Position numbers and translations under genes: made by a program
Assembly (NCBI GenBank): GCA_001768565.1
Contig: MEOE01000023.1
Span: 124,001-188,000, forward strand
DNA length: 64,000 bases
Source of the DNA: Bacteroidetes bacterium GWF2_33_16
Lineage (GTDB): Bacteria > Bacteroidota > Bacteroidia > Bacteroidales > UBA12077
Direction of reading: 5' to 3'
Shown here: positions 44,017 through 53,584 of the stretch, piece after piece
How the letters are laid out: each line of letters begins with the position of its first letter
How positions within the stretch are numbered: position 1 is the stretch's first letter
The notes under the pieces: model-generated
Databases searched by the model: none
Seen by the model: only the letters and a program-made list of their open reading frames with translations
What the model was told of the DNA's origin: nothing

Positions 44017-46361
44017 AAGAAATTATCATCATTTTCACTGGTATTTTTATCCTCTTGTAATGATGGACAATTTAAATTAATATCAAACTTAAGAGGTTTT
44101 TCAAAAACGTCATCTCGTGTAACATATAAAGTTGAATCGTTATAAACTTTTGTCATAAATAGAGCAAATATTGGCAATGCAGTATTGCCGCCTTGCCCTA
44201 AACCTATTCCGGCAAAATGAATGCTACGATCTTCGCCACCAACCCATGCTCCTGAAACAAGATTTGGAGTAACACCAACAAACCAGCCATCGGAATGATT
44301 TTGTGTTGTTCCTGTTTTCCCTCCTATATCGTTCATCAACTCATATCGCCACCTCAATCTGCTTGCCGTACCATCCTTTACAACTCCTTGTAAAAGCTCA
44401 GTCATTAAATATGCTGTTTGCTCACTAATAGCCTCGTTTTTTGATGATGTAAACCGTGCTAATACATTTCCATTCTTGTCTTCAATACGTGTAACACACA
44501 TTGGTTCAGAGTGTACACCCTTATTTGAAAATGTGGTATATGCACTTACAACCTCAAGCAAAGTAATATCTGATGTTCCCAAGAAAATAGATGGTACAGG
44601 ATCAATAAAACTTTTTACTCCCATTTTTTTCATCACATCAATTACCGATTCAGGATTAAATTGCTTTATTAACCAGGCAGAAATGTAATTAACCGAATTG
44701 GCCAATCCCCACTTTAAAGTTACCATTTGCCCGTCTTTATCCGAGGGACCTGAATTTTTTGGTGTCCAGGTTGTATCATTAAGAATAAAAGTTGTTGGAA
44801 CATTGGGTACCGTATAACAAGGCGAATATCCTTCCTGCATTGCCAATGTGTAAAGGAATGGTTTAATGGTTGATCCCACCTGTCTTTTGCCATACGAAAC
44901 CATATCGTATTTAAAATGTTTGAAATCGGGGCCTCCAACATACGCTTTTATATAACCATTGTGAGGATCAATAGCTACAAAACCTCCCCTAAGATAAAAC
45001 TTATAATAAATTAAAGAATCTAATGGGGTCATAATGGTATCACGCTCACCTTTCCATGAAAAAACAGTCATTGGAACAGGCGTATTAAAAGAAAGTAGAA
45101 TAGAATCTGAGCTTAAACCACTCCTTCTAAGTGAGCGGTAACGATCGGTTCTTCGCATAGCTAATTCTATAATATCGCGGTATTCTGCTTTTGTTAATTT
45201 CTCGTAATAAGGTGCATTTGGATTGCCCTTTTGCTCATTGGTAAAATCATTCTGCAACTCACCGCCCATGTGCTCAACCATTGCTTCCTCGGCATATTGC
45301 TGCATTTTGGAATGAATCGTTGTATATATTTTTAGTCCATCTCTATATAAGTTATATGATGTACTATCTGGCTTCCGGTTTTTATTACACCAACCAAATA
45401 ATGGGTCATTAATCCAGCGTATCGAATCCTTCTGATAATCCTCATAAAGAAAATAATTTCGTCGATTTGGTGTTGATGCATTAACGGTAAGTCTAATATA
45501 TTCTCTCAAATAGGTTGCTAATCCAACATTATGATCCTGAACCTGATAATCCAGTTCAAGGGGCATAAGACTTAATGAATCAAATTCGGCAGCACTAATA
45601 TACCCGTATTTATTCATTTGCGACAAAACTATATTTCTTCTTAAAAGAGATCGCTCGGGATTCCTAACTGGACTAAAAAAGGTTGGTGCTTTTAATAAAC
45701 CAACTAGCAATGCAGCATCTTGAATTCTCAAGGAATCGGGTGACACATTAAAATACGTTTTAGCAGCTGATTTGATACCATAAGAATGACCTCCAAAGGG
45801 AACAGTATTGAAATACATCATCATAATTTCTTCTTTGGTATAATTCCTTTCCAAACGAACTGATGTAACCCATTCCTTAAATTTGGCAACACCCAAATGT
45901 AACTTTCTTGCAACAAAAAAATTATAGGTTGTTGTGTCTCTGGGGAATAAATTCTTCGAAAGTTGTTGAGTTATAGTACTTCCTCCTCCAGAACTTCTAT
46001 CTCCCAGAATGATAGTATAAACAAAAACTCGGGCTAAACCTCGTAAATCTATACCTGCATGTTTATAAAAGCGAACATCCTCTGTTGCAATTAAAGCATT
46101 TATTAAATGCGGAGAAAGCTCATTATAATCAACATACGATCTGTTTTCGTAATAGAAACTACCTAATAATTTGCCATCTTCAGAAATAACTTCTGAAGCA
46201 AGATTGTTTTTTGGATTTTCAAGATCCTCAAACTTTGGCATCTCTCCAAGCTTACCGGCTGAGATCAAGGTAAAAATGACTACCAGCGTTATGATTGGTA
46301 TAATTATTATACCCCAAAACAACCGAGTATAGAATTTTGGTGTGTATTTTATTTTACTCAT
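44013..46361 (-). CDS. Class A penicillin-binding protein (PBP1A-like)
   Basis: This 782-residue membrane-anchored peptidoglycan synthase has one N-terminal helix (LFWGIIIIPIITLVVIFTLIS). The glycosyltransferase domain shows the family signature EDVRFYKHAGIDLRG and GGSTITQQLSKNLFP. The transpeptidase domain has STIKP (active Ser), a later SVN-type motif and KTGTTQ. It inserts and cross-links peptidoglycan at the periplasmic face. It ends in a convergent 4-bp overlap with the ABC ATPase gene. Confidence 0.96.
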   Translation of the reverse strand: MSKIKYTPKFYTRLFWGIIIIPIITLVVIFTLISAGKLGEMPKFEDLENPKNNLASEVISEDGKLLGSFYYENRSYVDYNELSPHLINALIATEDVRFYKHAGIDLRGLARVFVYTIILGDRSSGGGSTITQQLSKNLFPRDTTTYNFFVARKLHLGVAKFKEWVTSVRLERNYTKEEIMMMYFNTVPFGGHSYGIKSAAKTYFNVSPDSLRIQDAALLVGLLKAPTFFSPVRNPERSLLRRNIVLSQMNKYGYISAAEFDSLSLMPLELDYQVQDHNVGLATYLREYIRLTVNASTPNRRNYFLYEDYQKDSIRWINDPLFGWCNKNRKPDSTSYNLYRDGLKIYTTIHSKMQQYAEEAMVEHMGGELQNDFTNEQKGNPNAPYYEKLTKAEYRDIIELAMRRTDRYRSLRRSGLSSDSILLSFNTPVPMTVFSWKGERDTIMTPLDSLIYYKFYLRGGFVAIDPHNGYIKAYVGGPDFKHFKYDMVSYGKRQVGSTIKPFLYTLAMQEGYSPCYTVPNVPTTFILNDTTWTPKNSGPSDKDGQMVTLKWGLANSVNYISAWLIKQFNPESVIDVMKKMGVKSFIDPVPSIFLGTSDITLLEVVSAYTTFSNKGVHSEPMCVTRIEDKNGNVLARFTSSKNEAISEQTAYLMTELLQGVVKDGTASRLRWRYELMNDIGGKTGTTQNHSDGWFVGVTPNLVSGAWVGGEDRSIHFAGIGLGQGGNTALPIFALFMTKVYNDSTLYVTRDDVFEKPLKFDINLNCPSLQEDKNTSENDDNFF

Positions 46362-46483
46362 ATAGCATATTTTCTAATGGTTGTAAAAATAATAAATAAT
46401 ATTTAAATCAAAATTTTGAACATAAAATATGAATTGTATTAATTTTGTCGCAATTTTGAAAATTCTACAAACCCAAATAATTC

Positions 46484-48871
46484 ATGACTGATAATTTAGT
46501 AATCGTTGAATCTCCGGCCAAAGCAAAAACTATTGAAAAGTTTTTAGGAAAAGATTTCACTGTTAAATCAAGCTTCGGACACATAAGAGATTTAAGTAAA
46601 AAGAATTTAGGTATTGATATAGAAAACAATTACCAGCCTGATTATATTGTTTCAGATGATAAAAAAAATGTTGTTAAAGAGTTAAAAGATTCAGCAAAAA
46701 AAGCAAAATTTGTTTGGCTTGCCTCCGATGAAGACAGAGAAGGTGAAGCCATTGCGTGGCATCTGTATAAGGAATTAAACCTTGATAAAGAAAAAACAAG
46801 ACGAATTGTTTTTCATGAAATTACAAAAGATGCTATCCAGAATGCTATAAAAAATCCGCGAAATATAGATGAAAACCTTGTAAATGCTCAACAAGCAAGG
46901 AGGATACTTGATCGATTAGTAGGTTTCGAACTATCACCTATTCTCTGGAAAAAAGTAAAACCATCACTATCTGCTGGTAGAGTGCAATCTGTTGCAGTTC
47001 GTATATTAGTAGAAAGAGAAAGAGAAATAATGTCTTTTAAAAGTGAATCTTCTTTTAAAATTTCTGCTCAGTTTAAAACACCAAAAGGAGATGATTTAAA
47101 AGCTGAACTAAATGATAGGATTAAAATACAAAAAGACACCGAAAGTTTTCTTGAAAAATGCAAAACTGCTGATTATAAAATTGCTGATGTAATAAAGAAA
47201 CCAGGAAAAAAATCACCCGCACCACCCTTTACAACATCAACACTGCAGCAAGAAGCGAGTCGCAAGCTTGGATTTTCAGTTGCACAAACCATGGCAATTG
47301 CTCAACGATTATATGAGGCAGGGAAAATAACTTATATGAGAACCGATTCGGTGAACCTATCGACCATGGCTATAGGGGCTGCAAAAAATGTTATTATTTC
47401 GGAGTTTGGAGAAAAATACTTACAAACAAGAAATTTTAAAACAAAAACCAAAGGTGCACAAGAAGCTCACGAGGCAATTCGCCCCACCTTTATGAATACT
47501 CCTAAAGTAACTGGATCAGATACCGAAAGAAAATTGTACGAGTTAATCTGGAAAAGAACTCTGGCATCTCAGATGAGTGATGCAATATTAGAAAAAACAA
47601 CCATTTCAATCGACATTTCAAATGACCCAAGACAGTTTGTTTCAACTGGCGAAGTATTGAAATTTGATGGATTTCTAAAAGTTTACATGGAGTCGTCTGA
47701 TGACGAAACAGATGAAGAACTAGGCTTGCTCCCTCAAGTAGAGCCCAACGATTTACTAAAATACAAATCAATTATTGCAACGCAGCGATTTACTCATTAC
47801 CCAGCCAGATATACCGAGGCAAGCTTAGTAAAAAAACTGGAAGAACTAGGCATTGGGCGACCCTCAACTTTTGCCCCTACTATTTCAACTATTCAAAACC
47901 GTGGTTATGTAATAAAGGAAGATCGTCCTGGAGTAGAAAGACAATACACCATAATAGGTCTGCAAAATAATAAAATAACAACTGAGATTAAAACAGAGAT
48001 TTCGGGGGCAGAAAAGTCTAAACTTTTTCCAAACGACATTGGCATCGTTGTAAATGACTTCTTAGTCGATCACTTTGACGAGATTATAAGTTACAATTTT
48101 ACTGCTACAGTCGAAGAAGAATTTGACGAAATTGCCAATGGGAAAATTCTATGGAATAAAATGATAGATAAATTCTATAAACCATTTCATAAAAAAGTTG
48201 AAGAAACACTTGAAACATCTGCCCGCAGTGTAGGTGAAAGGATTATTGGAACAGATCCTGATTCTGGAAAACAAGTAACTGTAAAATTGGGCCCTTATGG
48301 ACCTATGGCGCAAATAGGTCTTAAAGATGATGTAGAAAAACCCAAATTCGCTTCATTACAACGTGGGCAGCATATTGAAACAATTACATTAGAAGAAGCC
48401 CTTGAATTATTTAAACTTCCACGTAAAATTGGATTCTTTGAAGAGAAAGAAATGATTGTTTCAATTGGACGATTTGGTCCCTATATAAGACATAACTCAA
48501 TGTTCTACTCCTTAAAGAAAGAAGACGACCCTTATAAAATAGAAGCCGATAGAGCCATTGAACTAATCGAAGAAAAAAGGAAGAAAGACAGTCAAAAAGT
48601 AATCAAAACTTTTGCTGAAGATACTGATTTACAAATTTTAAATGGTCGATGGGGACCTTATATCGCCTATAAAAAACAAAATTATAAAATCCCAAAGGGA
48701 AGCACTCCTGAGAATTTAAATTACAAAGAATGCAAATCCATTATCGAGAGTTCTAGTAAAACAGAAACTCAGAAAAATAAGAAAAGACCAAAAGAAAAAA
48801 CTACAATAAAAAAATCAGCAGCTAAAAAACCGACAGCAAAGAAAGTTGCCTCAAAAAAGAAACCTAAATAG
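46484..48871 (+). CDS. topA: DNA topoisomerase I
   Basis: This 795-residue type IA topoisomerase relaxes negative supercoils. It starts with the Toprim domain (VIVESPAKAKTIEKFLG; SDEDREGEAIAWHL) and has the catalytic Tyr284 in YMRTDSVNLS. The C-terminal region lacks obvious zinc fingers and ends in a Lys-rich tail (KKSAAKKPTAKKVASKKKPK), a common DNA-binding tail. It is followed by the ureohydrolase-like gene after 2 bp. Confidence 0.97.
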   Translation: MTDNLVIVESPAKAKTIEKFLGKDFTVKSSFGHIRDLSKKNLGIDIENNYQPDYIVSDDKKNVVKELKDSAKKAKFVWLASDEDREGEAIAWHLYKELNLDKEKTRRIVFHEITKDAIQNAIKNPRNIDENLVNAQQARRILDRLVGFELSPILWKKVKPSLSAGRVQSVAVRILVEREREIMSFKSESSFKISAQFKTPKGDDLKAELNDRIKIQKDTESFLEKCKTADYKIADVIKKPGKKSPAPPFTTSTLQQEASRKLGFSVAQTMAIAQRLYEAGKITYMRTDSVNLSTMAIGAAKNVIISEFGEKYLQTRNFKTKTKGAQEAHEAIRPTFMNTPKVTGSDTERKLYELIWKRTLASQMSDAILEKTTISIDISNDPRQFVSTGEVLKFDGFLKVYMESSDDETDEELGLLPQVEPNDLLKYKSIIATQRFTHYPARYTEASLVKKLEELGIGRPSTFAPTISTIQNRGYVIKEDRPGVERQYTIIGLQNNKITTEIKTEISGAEKSKLFPNDIGIVVNDFLVDHFDEIISYNFTATVEEEFDEIANGKILWNKMIDKFYKPFHKKVEETLETSARSVGERIIGTDPDSGKQVTVKLGPYGPMAQIGLKDDVEKPKFASLQRGQHIETITLEEALELFKLPRKIGFFEEKEMIVSIGRFGPYIRHNSMFYSLKKEDDPYKIEADRAIELIEEKRKKDSQKVIKTFAEDTDLQILNGRWGPYIAYKKQNYKIPKGSTPENLNYKECKSIIESSSKTETQKNKKRPKEKTTIKKSAAKKPTAKKVASKKKPK

Positions 48872-48873
48872 AA

Positions 48874-50031
48874 ATGAATCTTAATGACTATTTTAGTCCG
48901 GTTGAAATATATAATACATCTAGAAATTATATTCATTCTAGCGCTCAACTTTTATCAGTTGTTTCGATTCATTCAAAAAACCAACCAATAGAAGATATTA
49001 CTAAATTTGATCTAGCGTTAATAGGTGTTTCTAATAATAGTTTGCATGATATATATTTAGACGAATACTCAGAAGTAAGAGAAGAGCTTTATAGTCTTTG
49101 CGCTAATCGCAAAACAAAATTATACGACCTTGGCAATTTAAAACCATGCAAAACAAAAGCAGATACAATTATTGGATTAAGAGATGTTATAATTGAATTA
49201 ATTTCATCAAAAATTATTCCCATAATACTAGGTAATTCTGAGGATGTTTTGTATTCACAATATTTGGCATACAAAAAACTCGCTTTTCGAGCAAACATTG
49301 TATCAATCGATTCAAAAATTGCTGCACTTGAAAACAAGGAGACCAATACCCCTTCTGCATTATGGAATATTTTAGTTAATGAAAATAATGCATTGGAAAA
49401 TTTCTCAAATATTGGATTTCAGTCCTATTATGTAAACACAAGAACACTTCAATTTTTGTCAGAGAACTACTTTGGAGCATATAGACTTGGTTTTATTCGA
49501 TCAAATTTAAAAGAAGTTGAACCCTTAATGCGTGATGCTGATTTTGTAGGACTTAATATTGCCTCAATCAGGCAACCAGATGCTCCAGCACAAAACGATG
49601 CTTCACCAAATGGATTTTATGGTGAGGAAATTTGTCAAATTGCAAGATACACAGGGAGTTCTAATAGATTATCTTCCTTTGGAATTTATGACTATAATCC
49701 AGATTTTGATCAAAACAAACAAACATCAAGATTAATTGCACAGATTATATGGTATTACATTGAAGGATTTTACCAACAGATTAATGAACACCCTTTAAAT
49801 AAAGGAGTCCATTTTAAAAAATTCTTGGTAGCAATTAATACTGCGCAAAACGAACTTATTTTTTACAAAAGCGAACAATCTGATCGCTGGTGGATGGAAA
49901 TACCATCATTGCTAGAAAAACCTACTAAAAATACTATTATTTCATGTACTTTTGAAGATTACCAAAAAGCTATCTCAGGCGAATTACCAGAAAGATGGCT
50001 TATTGCATTTCAAAGATTTAATCCTGCTTAA
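48874..50031 (+). CDS. Ureohydrolase (arginase/formimidoylglutamase)-fold protein lacking metal ligands
   Basis: This 385-residue protein has the order and spacing of arginase-superfamily proteins, but the metal motifs are altered. The GGGHD region reads LGNSED, the DAHxD region reads IDSKIAAL, and the SxDxDxxDP region reads NIASIRQPDAPA followed by GFYGEEICQIARYTG. The His and Asp metal ligands are therefore missing and hydrolysis is unlikely. It starts 2 bp after topA and precedes porP/gldKLMN, so a structural or regulatory role with type IX secretion is possible but unproven. A formimidoylglutamase label would overstate the evidence. Confidence 0.75.
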   Translation: MNLNDYFSPVEIYNTSRNYIHSSAQLLSVVSIHSKNQPIEDITKFDLALIGVSNNSLHDIYLDEYSEVREELYSLCANRKTKLYDLGNLKPCKTKADTIIGLRDVIIELISSKIIPIILGNSEDVLYSQYLAYKKLAFRANIVSIDSKIAALENKETNTPSALWNILVNENNALENFSNIGFQSYYVNTRTLQFLSENYFGAYRLGFIRSNLKEVEPLMRDADFVGLNIASIRQPDAPAQNDASPNGFYGEEICQIARYTGSSNRLSSFGIYDYNPDFDQNKQTSRLIAQIIWYYIEGFYQQINEHPLNKGVHFKKFLVAINTAQNELIFYKSEQSDRWWMEIPSLLEKPTKNTIISCTFEDYQKAISGELPERWLIAFQRFNPA

Positions 50032-50234
50032 AATATCAATCCTCAATTCTTGGCTAAAAAAAATTCCAAGAATATTTTTTATCAAAAGTAACTTTATTAA
50101 TTTTAATAAGTATAAAGTTATATCTTTACCAAGCTTATTAACATTTTATTGTTAGTAAAACTTGTATAGAAATATAATTTTTAGTTATTTTACCTTTAGT
50201 AATCAGTAAATTATTGAGAAATTATAGAACAAAT

Positions 50235-51173
50235 ATGAAGATTCGGCTTTTTCTTGTCACCATTTTATTAATGGTGTCTGTGTTTTTAAAAGCACAGCAA
50301 GATCCCCAATTTAGTCAATTCATGTTTACACAACTCTCAATAAACCCGGGATTTGCAGGCAGTGATGATAAAATTAACGTATTTGCCCTAACCAGACAAC
50401 AATGGGTTGGTTTTATGGACAAAGGAACACCACAGATCAGTGTCTTTAATGCCGATGCAGCATTTACTTTATTTAAATTACCGCTTGGTGCAGGGATATC
50501 AATAAAAAATGATATTATAGGATTTAATAATGACACTGAAATCAATATTTCATTAGCATATAAAGTAAATATTGGAAGTGGAGTTTTAGGCATTGGTATA
50601 AAAGGAGGAATTGTAAATACAGATATATCAGGAGAATGGAAATACCCTGATGCCGATGGACAAGATGATCCTGCTATTCCAAAAAACCAAAAAGGGATGG
50701 CTATGGTTGATTTAGGTTTTGGTCTATTTTACAAAACTAACGACCTTTATCTTGGTATTGCCAGTACCCATTTAAATGAAGCAGAATTTGATTTACAACA
50801 AGGAAAACCTGCTTTACAACGACATTATTATGTTAATGCCGGTTATAATATGGCTTTATCAAATCCATTACTCGAATTTAAGCCATCTGTTCTTGTTCAA
50901 TCAGATGGTACGTATTCACAATTAAGTATAAATGCTTTACTCGAATACAATAAAAAGATATGGGGTGGCGTTTCTTGGAGAACAGATAATGCTATTATTG
51001 GTGTATTAGGTATCGAATTGTTCAATTGGGTAAAAATTGGATATTCGTACGATTTTGTAACATCAGATATTATGGGATATAATAGTGGTTCACACGAAAT
51101 TATGATGGGATTTAGTTTTGATGTTAAAAAAGAAAAAACACCTGAAAAATATAAAAGCATTAGATTTTTATAG
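50235..51173 (+). CDS. porP: PorP/SprF-family type IX secretion outer-membrane protein
   Basis: The ATG at 50235 gives 312 residues with a signal peptide (KIRLFLVTILLMVSVFLKA). The QQDPQFSQFMFTQLSINPGFAGS pattern of PorP/SprF proteins follows (QDPQFSQF, NPGFAGS). The body is barrel-like, with strands such as GVSWRTDNAIIGVLGIEL and HEIMMGFSFDVKK. PorP is an outer-membrane partner of the T9SS and lies directly before gldK, the usual order. Confidence 0.93.
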   Translation: MKIRLFLVTILLMVSVFLKAQQDPQFSQFMFTQLSINPGFAGSDDKINVFALTRQQWVGFMDKGTPQISVFNADAAFTLFKLPLGAGISIKNDIIGFNNDTEINISLAYKVNIGSGVLGIGIKGGIVNTDISGEWKYPDADGQDDPAIPKNQKGMAMVDLGFGLFYKTNDLYLGIASTHLNEAEFDLQQGKPALQRHYYVNAGYNMALSNPLLEFKPSVLVQSDGTYSQLSINALLEYNKKIWGGVSWRTDNAIIGVLGIELFNWVKIGYSYDFVTSDIMGYNSGSHEIMMGFSFDVKKEKTPEKYKSIRFL

Positions 51174-51234
51174 AATATTATAAAGACAATTTGAAGAATT
51201 ATTATTATTTTGCAACATAAATTTTTTAAATATT

Positions 51235-52566
51235 ATGAAAAAAATACTTGTTCTAGTTATTCTTTTGGGAGCCACTTTTGGTTGTAGTCAATACAACGAG
51301 GGCGAATTAACGGGAGTTCAAGGTAGAAAAGGATGGTTCGAGTCACAACCGTATGGAATGGCTTTTATTCCAATTGGAAGCTTCAATATGGGACCTAGTG
51401 ATCAGGATGTTTCTTGGGCTATGACCTCCTACTCCAAAACTGTTTCCGTTGATGCTTTTTGGATGGATGAAACAGAAATAACAAATAATGAATACCGACA
51501 ATTCGTATATTATGTGAGAGATTCAATTATGAGAAGAAAACTCGGTGAACAAATTGAAGATTTTGTTATTGCTGAAGACCAATTTGGAAATCCAATTGAT
51601 CCACCAATTCTTAATTGGGAAACTGAAATTGATATGCAAAACGAAGAACATGTAGAAATTCTTAACGAATTATATTTAGCTGAACATGAGAGATTTTATA
51701 GAAGGAAAGAATTTGACACTCGTAAGTTAATGTTCGAATACTACAGAGTTGATATGCAGCAAGCTGCAAAAAAGTCTAACCGATATAATTTCGACACTAA
51801 AGAATATTCAGGAACAGCAATAAATGCACAGGGAGAAATAATGGATGTAGAAGACAGATCTGCATTTGTTATTCGTGATGTCATTAATATTTACCCCGAC
51901 ACTCTCTGCTGGATTAGTGACTTCACTTACTCGTTCAACGAGCCCTATACAAATATGTATTTTTGGCATCCCTCATACGACAACTACCCTGTTGTAGGAA
52001 TTAGCTGGAAACAAGCCAGAGCATTTACCGTTTGGAGAACACAGTATTTAAATGAATTTTTACTCAAAGCTGGTGATGGATTTGTTCAGGATTTCAGATT
52101 ACCAAGTGAAGCTGAATGGGAATATGCATCAAGAGGCAATTTAGATCTTGCAATGTATCCATGGGGAGGTATGTATACTAGAAATAAAGAAGGTTGTTTT
52201 CTTGCCAACTTCAAGCCATTGCGTGGTAATTATGTTGATGATGGTGGCCTTATAGCTGTAGCAGTTGGAAGTTATTCACCAAACGAATATGGTTTGTTTG
52301 ATATGTCAGGAAATGTTGCTGAATGGACTGCTAATGCTTTTGATGAATCAGCATTTACTTTTATGCACGATATGAATCCAGATTACAGATATGAAGCATT
52401 ACCTGATGATGCAGTATCAATGAAACGAAAAGTTATTCGTGGAGGATCATGGAAAGATATAGGTTACTTTTTACAGAATGGTACCAGATCTTATGAATTC
52501 CAGGATTCTGCAAAATCATACATTGGTTTTAGATGCGTTAGATCATATTTAGGATCTAATAATTAA
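51235..52566 (+). CDS. gldK: T9SS ring lipoprotein GldK/PorK
   Basis: GldK forms, with GldN, the periplasmic ring of the type IX system under the outer membrane. The 443-residue protein has a lipoprotein signal (LVILLGATFGC, Cys17) and a formylglycine-generating-enzyme-like (FGE-sulfatase) fold: GMAFIPIGSFNMG, DETEITNNEYRQF, LPSEAEWEYASRG, MSGNVAEWTANA and VIRGGSWKDIGY. It is the first of the gldK-L-M-N genes. Confidence 0.96.
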   Translation: MKKILVLVILLGATFGCSQYNEGELTGVQGRKGWFESQPYGMAFIPIGSFNMGPSDQDVSWAMTSYSKTVSVDAFWMDETEITNNEYRQFVYYVRDSIMRRKLGEQIEDFVIAEDQFGNPIDPPILNWETEIDMQNEEHVEILNELYLAEHERFYRRKEFDTRKLMFEYYRVDMQQAAKKSNRYNFDTKEYSGTAINAQGEIMDVEDRSAFVIRDVINIYPDTLCWISDFTYSFNEPYTNMYFWHPSYDNYPVVGISWKQARAFTVWRTQYLNEFLLKAGDGFVQDFRLPSEAEWEYASRGNLDLAMYPWGGMYTRNKEGCFLANFKPLRGNYVDDGGLIAVAVGSYSPNEYGLFDMSGNVAEWTANAFDESAFTFMHDMNPDYRYEALPDDAVSMKRKVIRGGSWKDIGYFLQNGTRSYEFQDSAKSYIGFRCVRSYLGSNN

Positions 52567-52594
52567 TATTTTATAAATTTAAACGGTTTGTGCT

Positions 52595-53560
52595 ATGATT
52601 AACATATCAGAATTAACCCAGACATCTCAGTGGAAAAAGTTTATGGCAAAACTTTATGGCTGGGGAGCAGCAGTTGTTATTCTTGGTGCTTTGTTTAAAA
52701 TCAATCACTGGCCTCTTGCCACACTGATGTTAATTGTAGGTATGGGTACAGAAGTAGTTATATTCTTCTTTTCAGCCTTCGAACCTATTCATGAAGACGT
52801 AGACTGGACCTTAGTTTATCCAGAATTGGCAGGCATCAGTGAAGAAGATGATTTTAAGCATGCTTCATCAGGAAAGATTAAAGAAACTAGTAGTGGAGGT
52901 AGTTTTGGAAAACTTGATGAGATGTTACAAAATGCTGAAATAACACCAGAGCTATTTGAAAAACTGGGTAAAGGATTAAAAAACCTAAACCAGACAACAC
53001 AAAACCTAATAAATGTTTCTGATGCAGCAAAAGCTACTAATCAGTTTGTTGATAATTTACAAACTGCTTCAGAATCTGTATCTTCTATGGCTGAATCCTA
53101 TAGTAATGCATCACAAAAATTAACTGGATCGGTTGATGCACTTATTGGATCTTACAACAACTCTGCAGAACTTATTAAAGATTCTGGTAAAAATATTGCT
53201 GAACAATTTGTTAGTACAAGCCAAGGATTTATTGAAAACTATAAAGCAACAGAAGAAAAAATTCAAGCAAATATTACTGCTATTGCTAGTGGAAATCAAA
53301 CTTATAATGAAAAACTTGAGCTTATTAATAAAAATCTCTCAGCACTTAATTCGGTTTATGAACTACAATTAAAAAATACCAATGAGCAGGTTAAAAATTC
53401 GCAATTACTAACCGGTGATATGGAACAAATTATTAATAACCTTAAAAGTTCTGCTGATGAAACTACTATTTATAAAAATGAATTGGCAAAACTTAATAAG
53501 AATCTTTCAGCTTTAAATAATGTTTATGGCAATATGCTTTCTGCTATGAATATTAGTTAA
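52595..53560 (+). CDS. gldL: T9SS motor protein GldL
   Basis: GldL is the inner-membrane stator-like part of the T9SS motor that uses the proton gradient. The 321-residue protein has two N-terminal membrane helices (AAVVILGALFKI, LATLMLIVGMGTEVVIFFFSAF, with the conserved Glu in the second). A long cytosolic coiled-coil-like region follows. The C-terminal part has a repeated LxxLNKNLSALNxVY unit, near residues 245 and 300. It precedes gldM by 25 bp. Confidence 0.95.
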   Translation: MINISELTQTSQWKKFMAKLYGWGAAVVILGALFKINHWPLATLMLIVGMGTEVVIFFFSAFEPIHEDVDWTLVYPELAGISEEDDFKHASSGKIKETSSGGSFGKLDEMLQNAEITPELFEKLGKGLKNLNQTTQNLINVSDAAKATNQFVDNLQTASESVSSMAESYSNASQKLTGSVDALIGSYNNSAELIKDSGKNIAEQFVSTSQGFIENYKATEEKIQANITAIASGNQTYNEKLELINKNLSALNSVYELQLKNTNEQVKNSQLLTGDMEQIINNLKSSADETTIYKNELAKLNKNLSALNNVYGNMLSAMNIS

Positions 53561-53584
53561 TTATACTAGATAAACTAAACGAAT

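Noticed and set aside
48874..50031. Active formimidoylglutamase in histidine degradation
   Set aside because: The metal-binding His/Asp motifs are missing and no hut genes are nearby.
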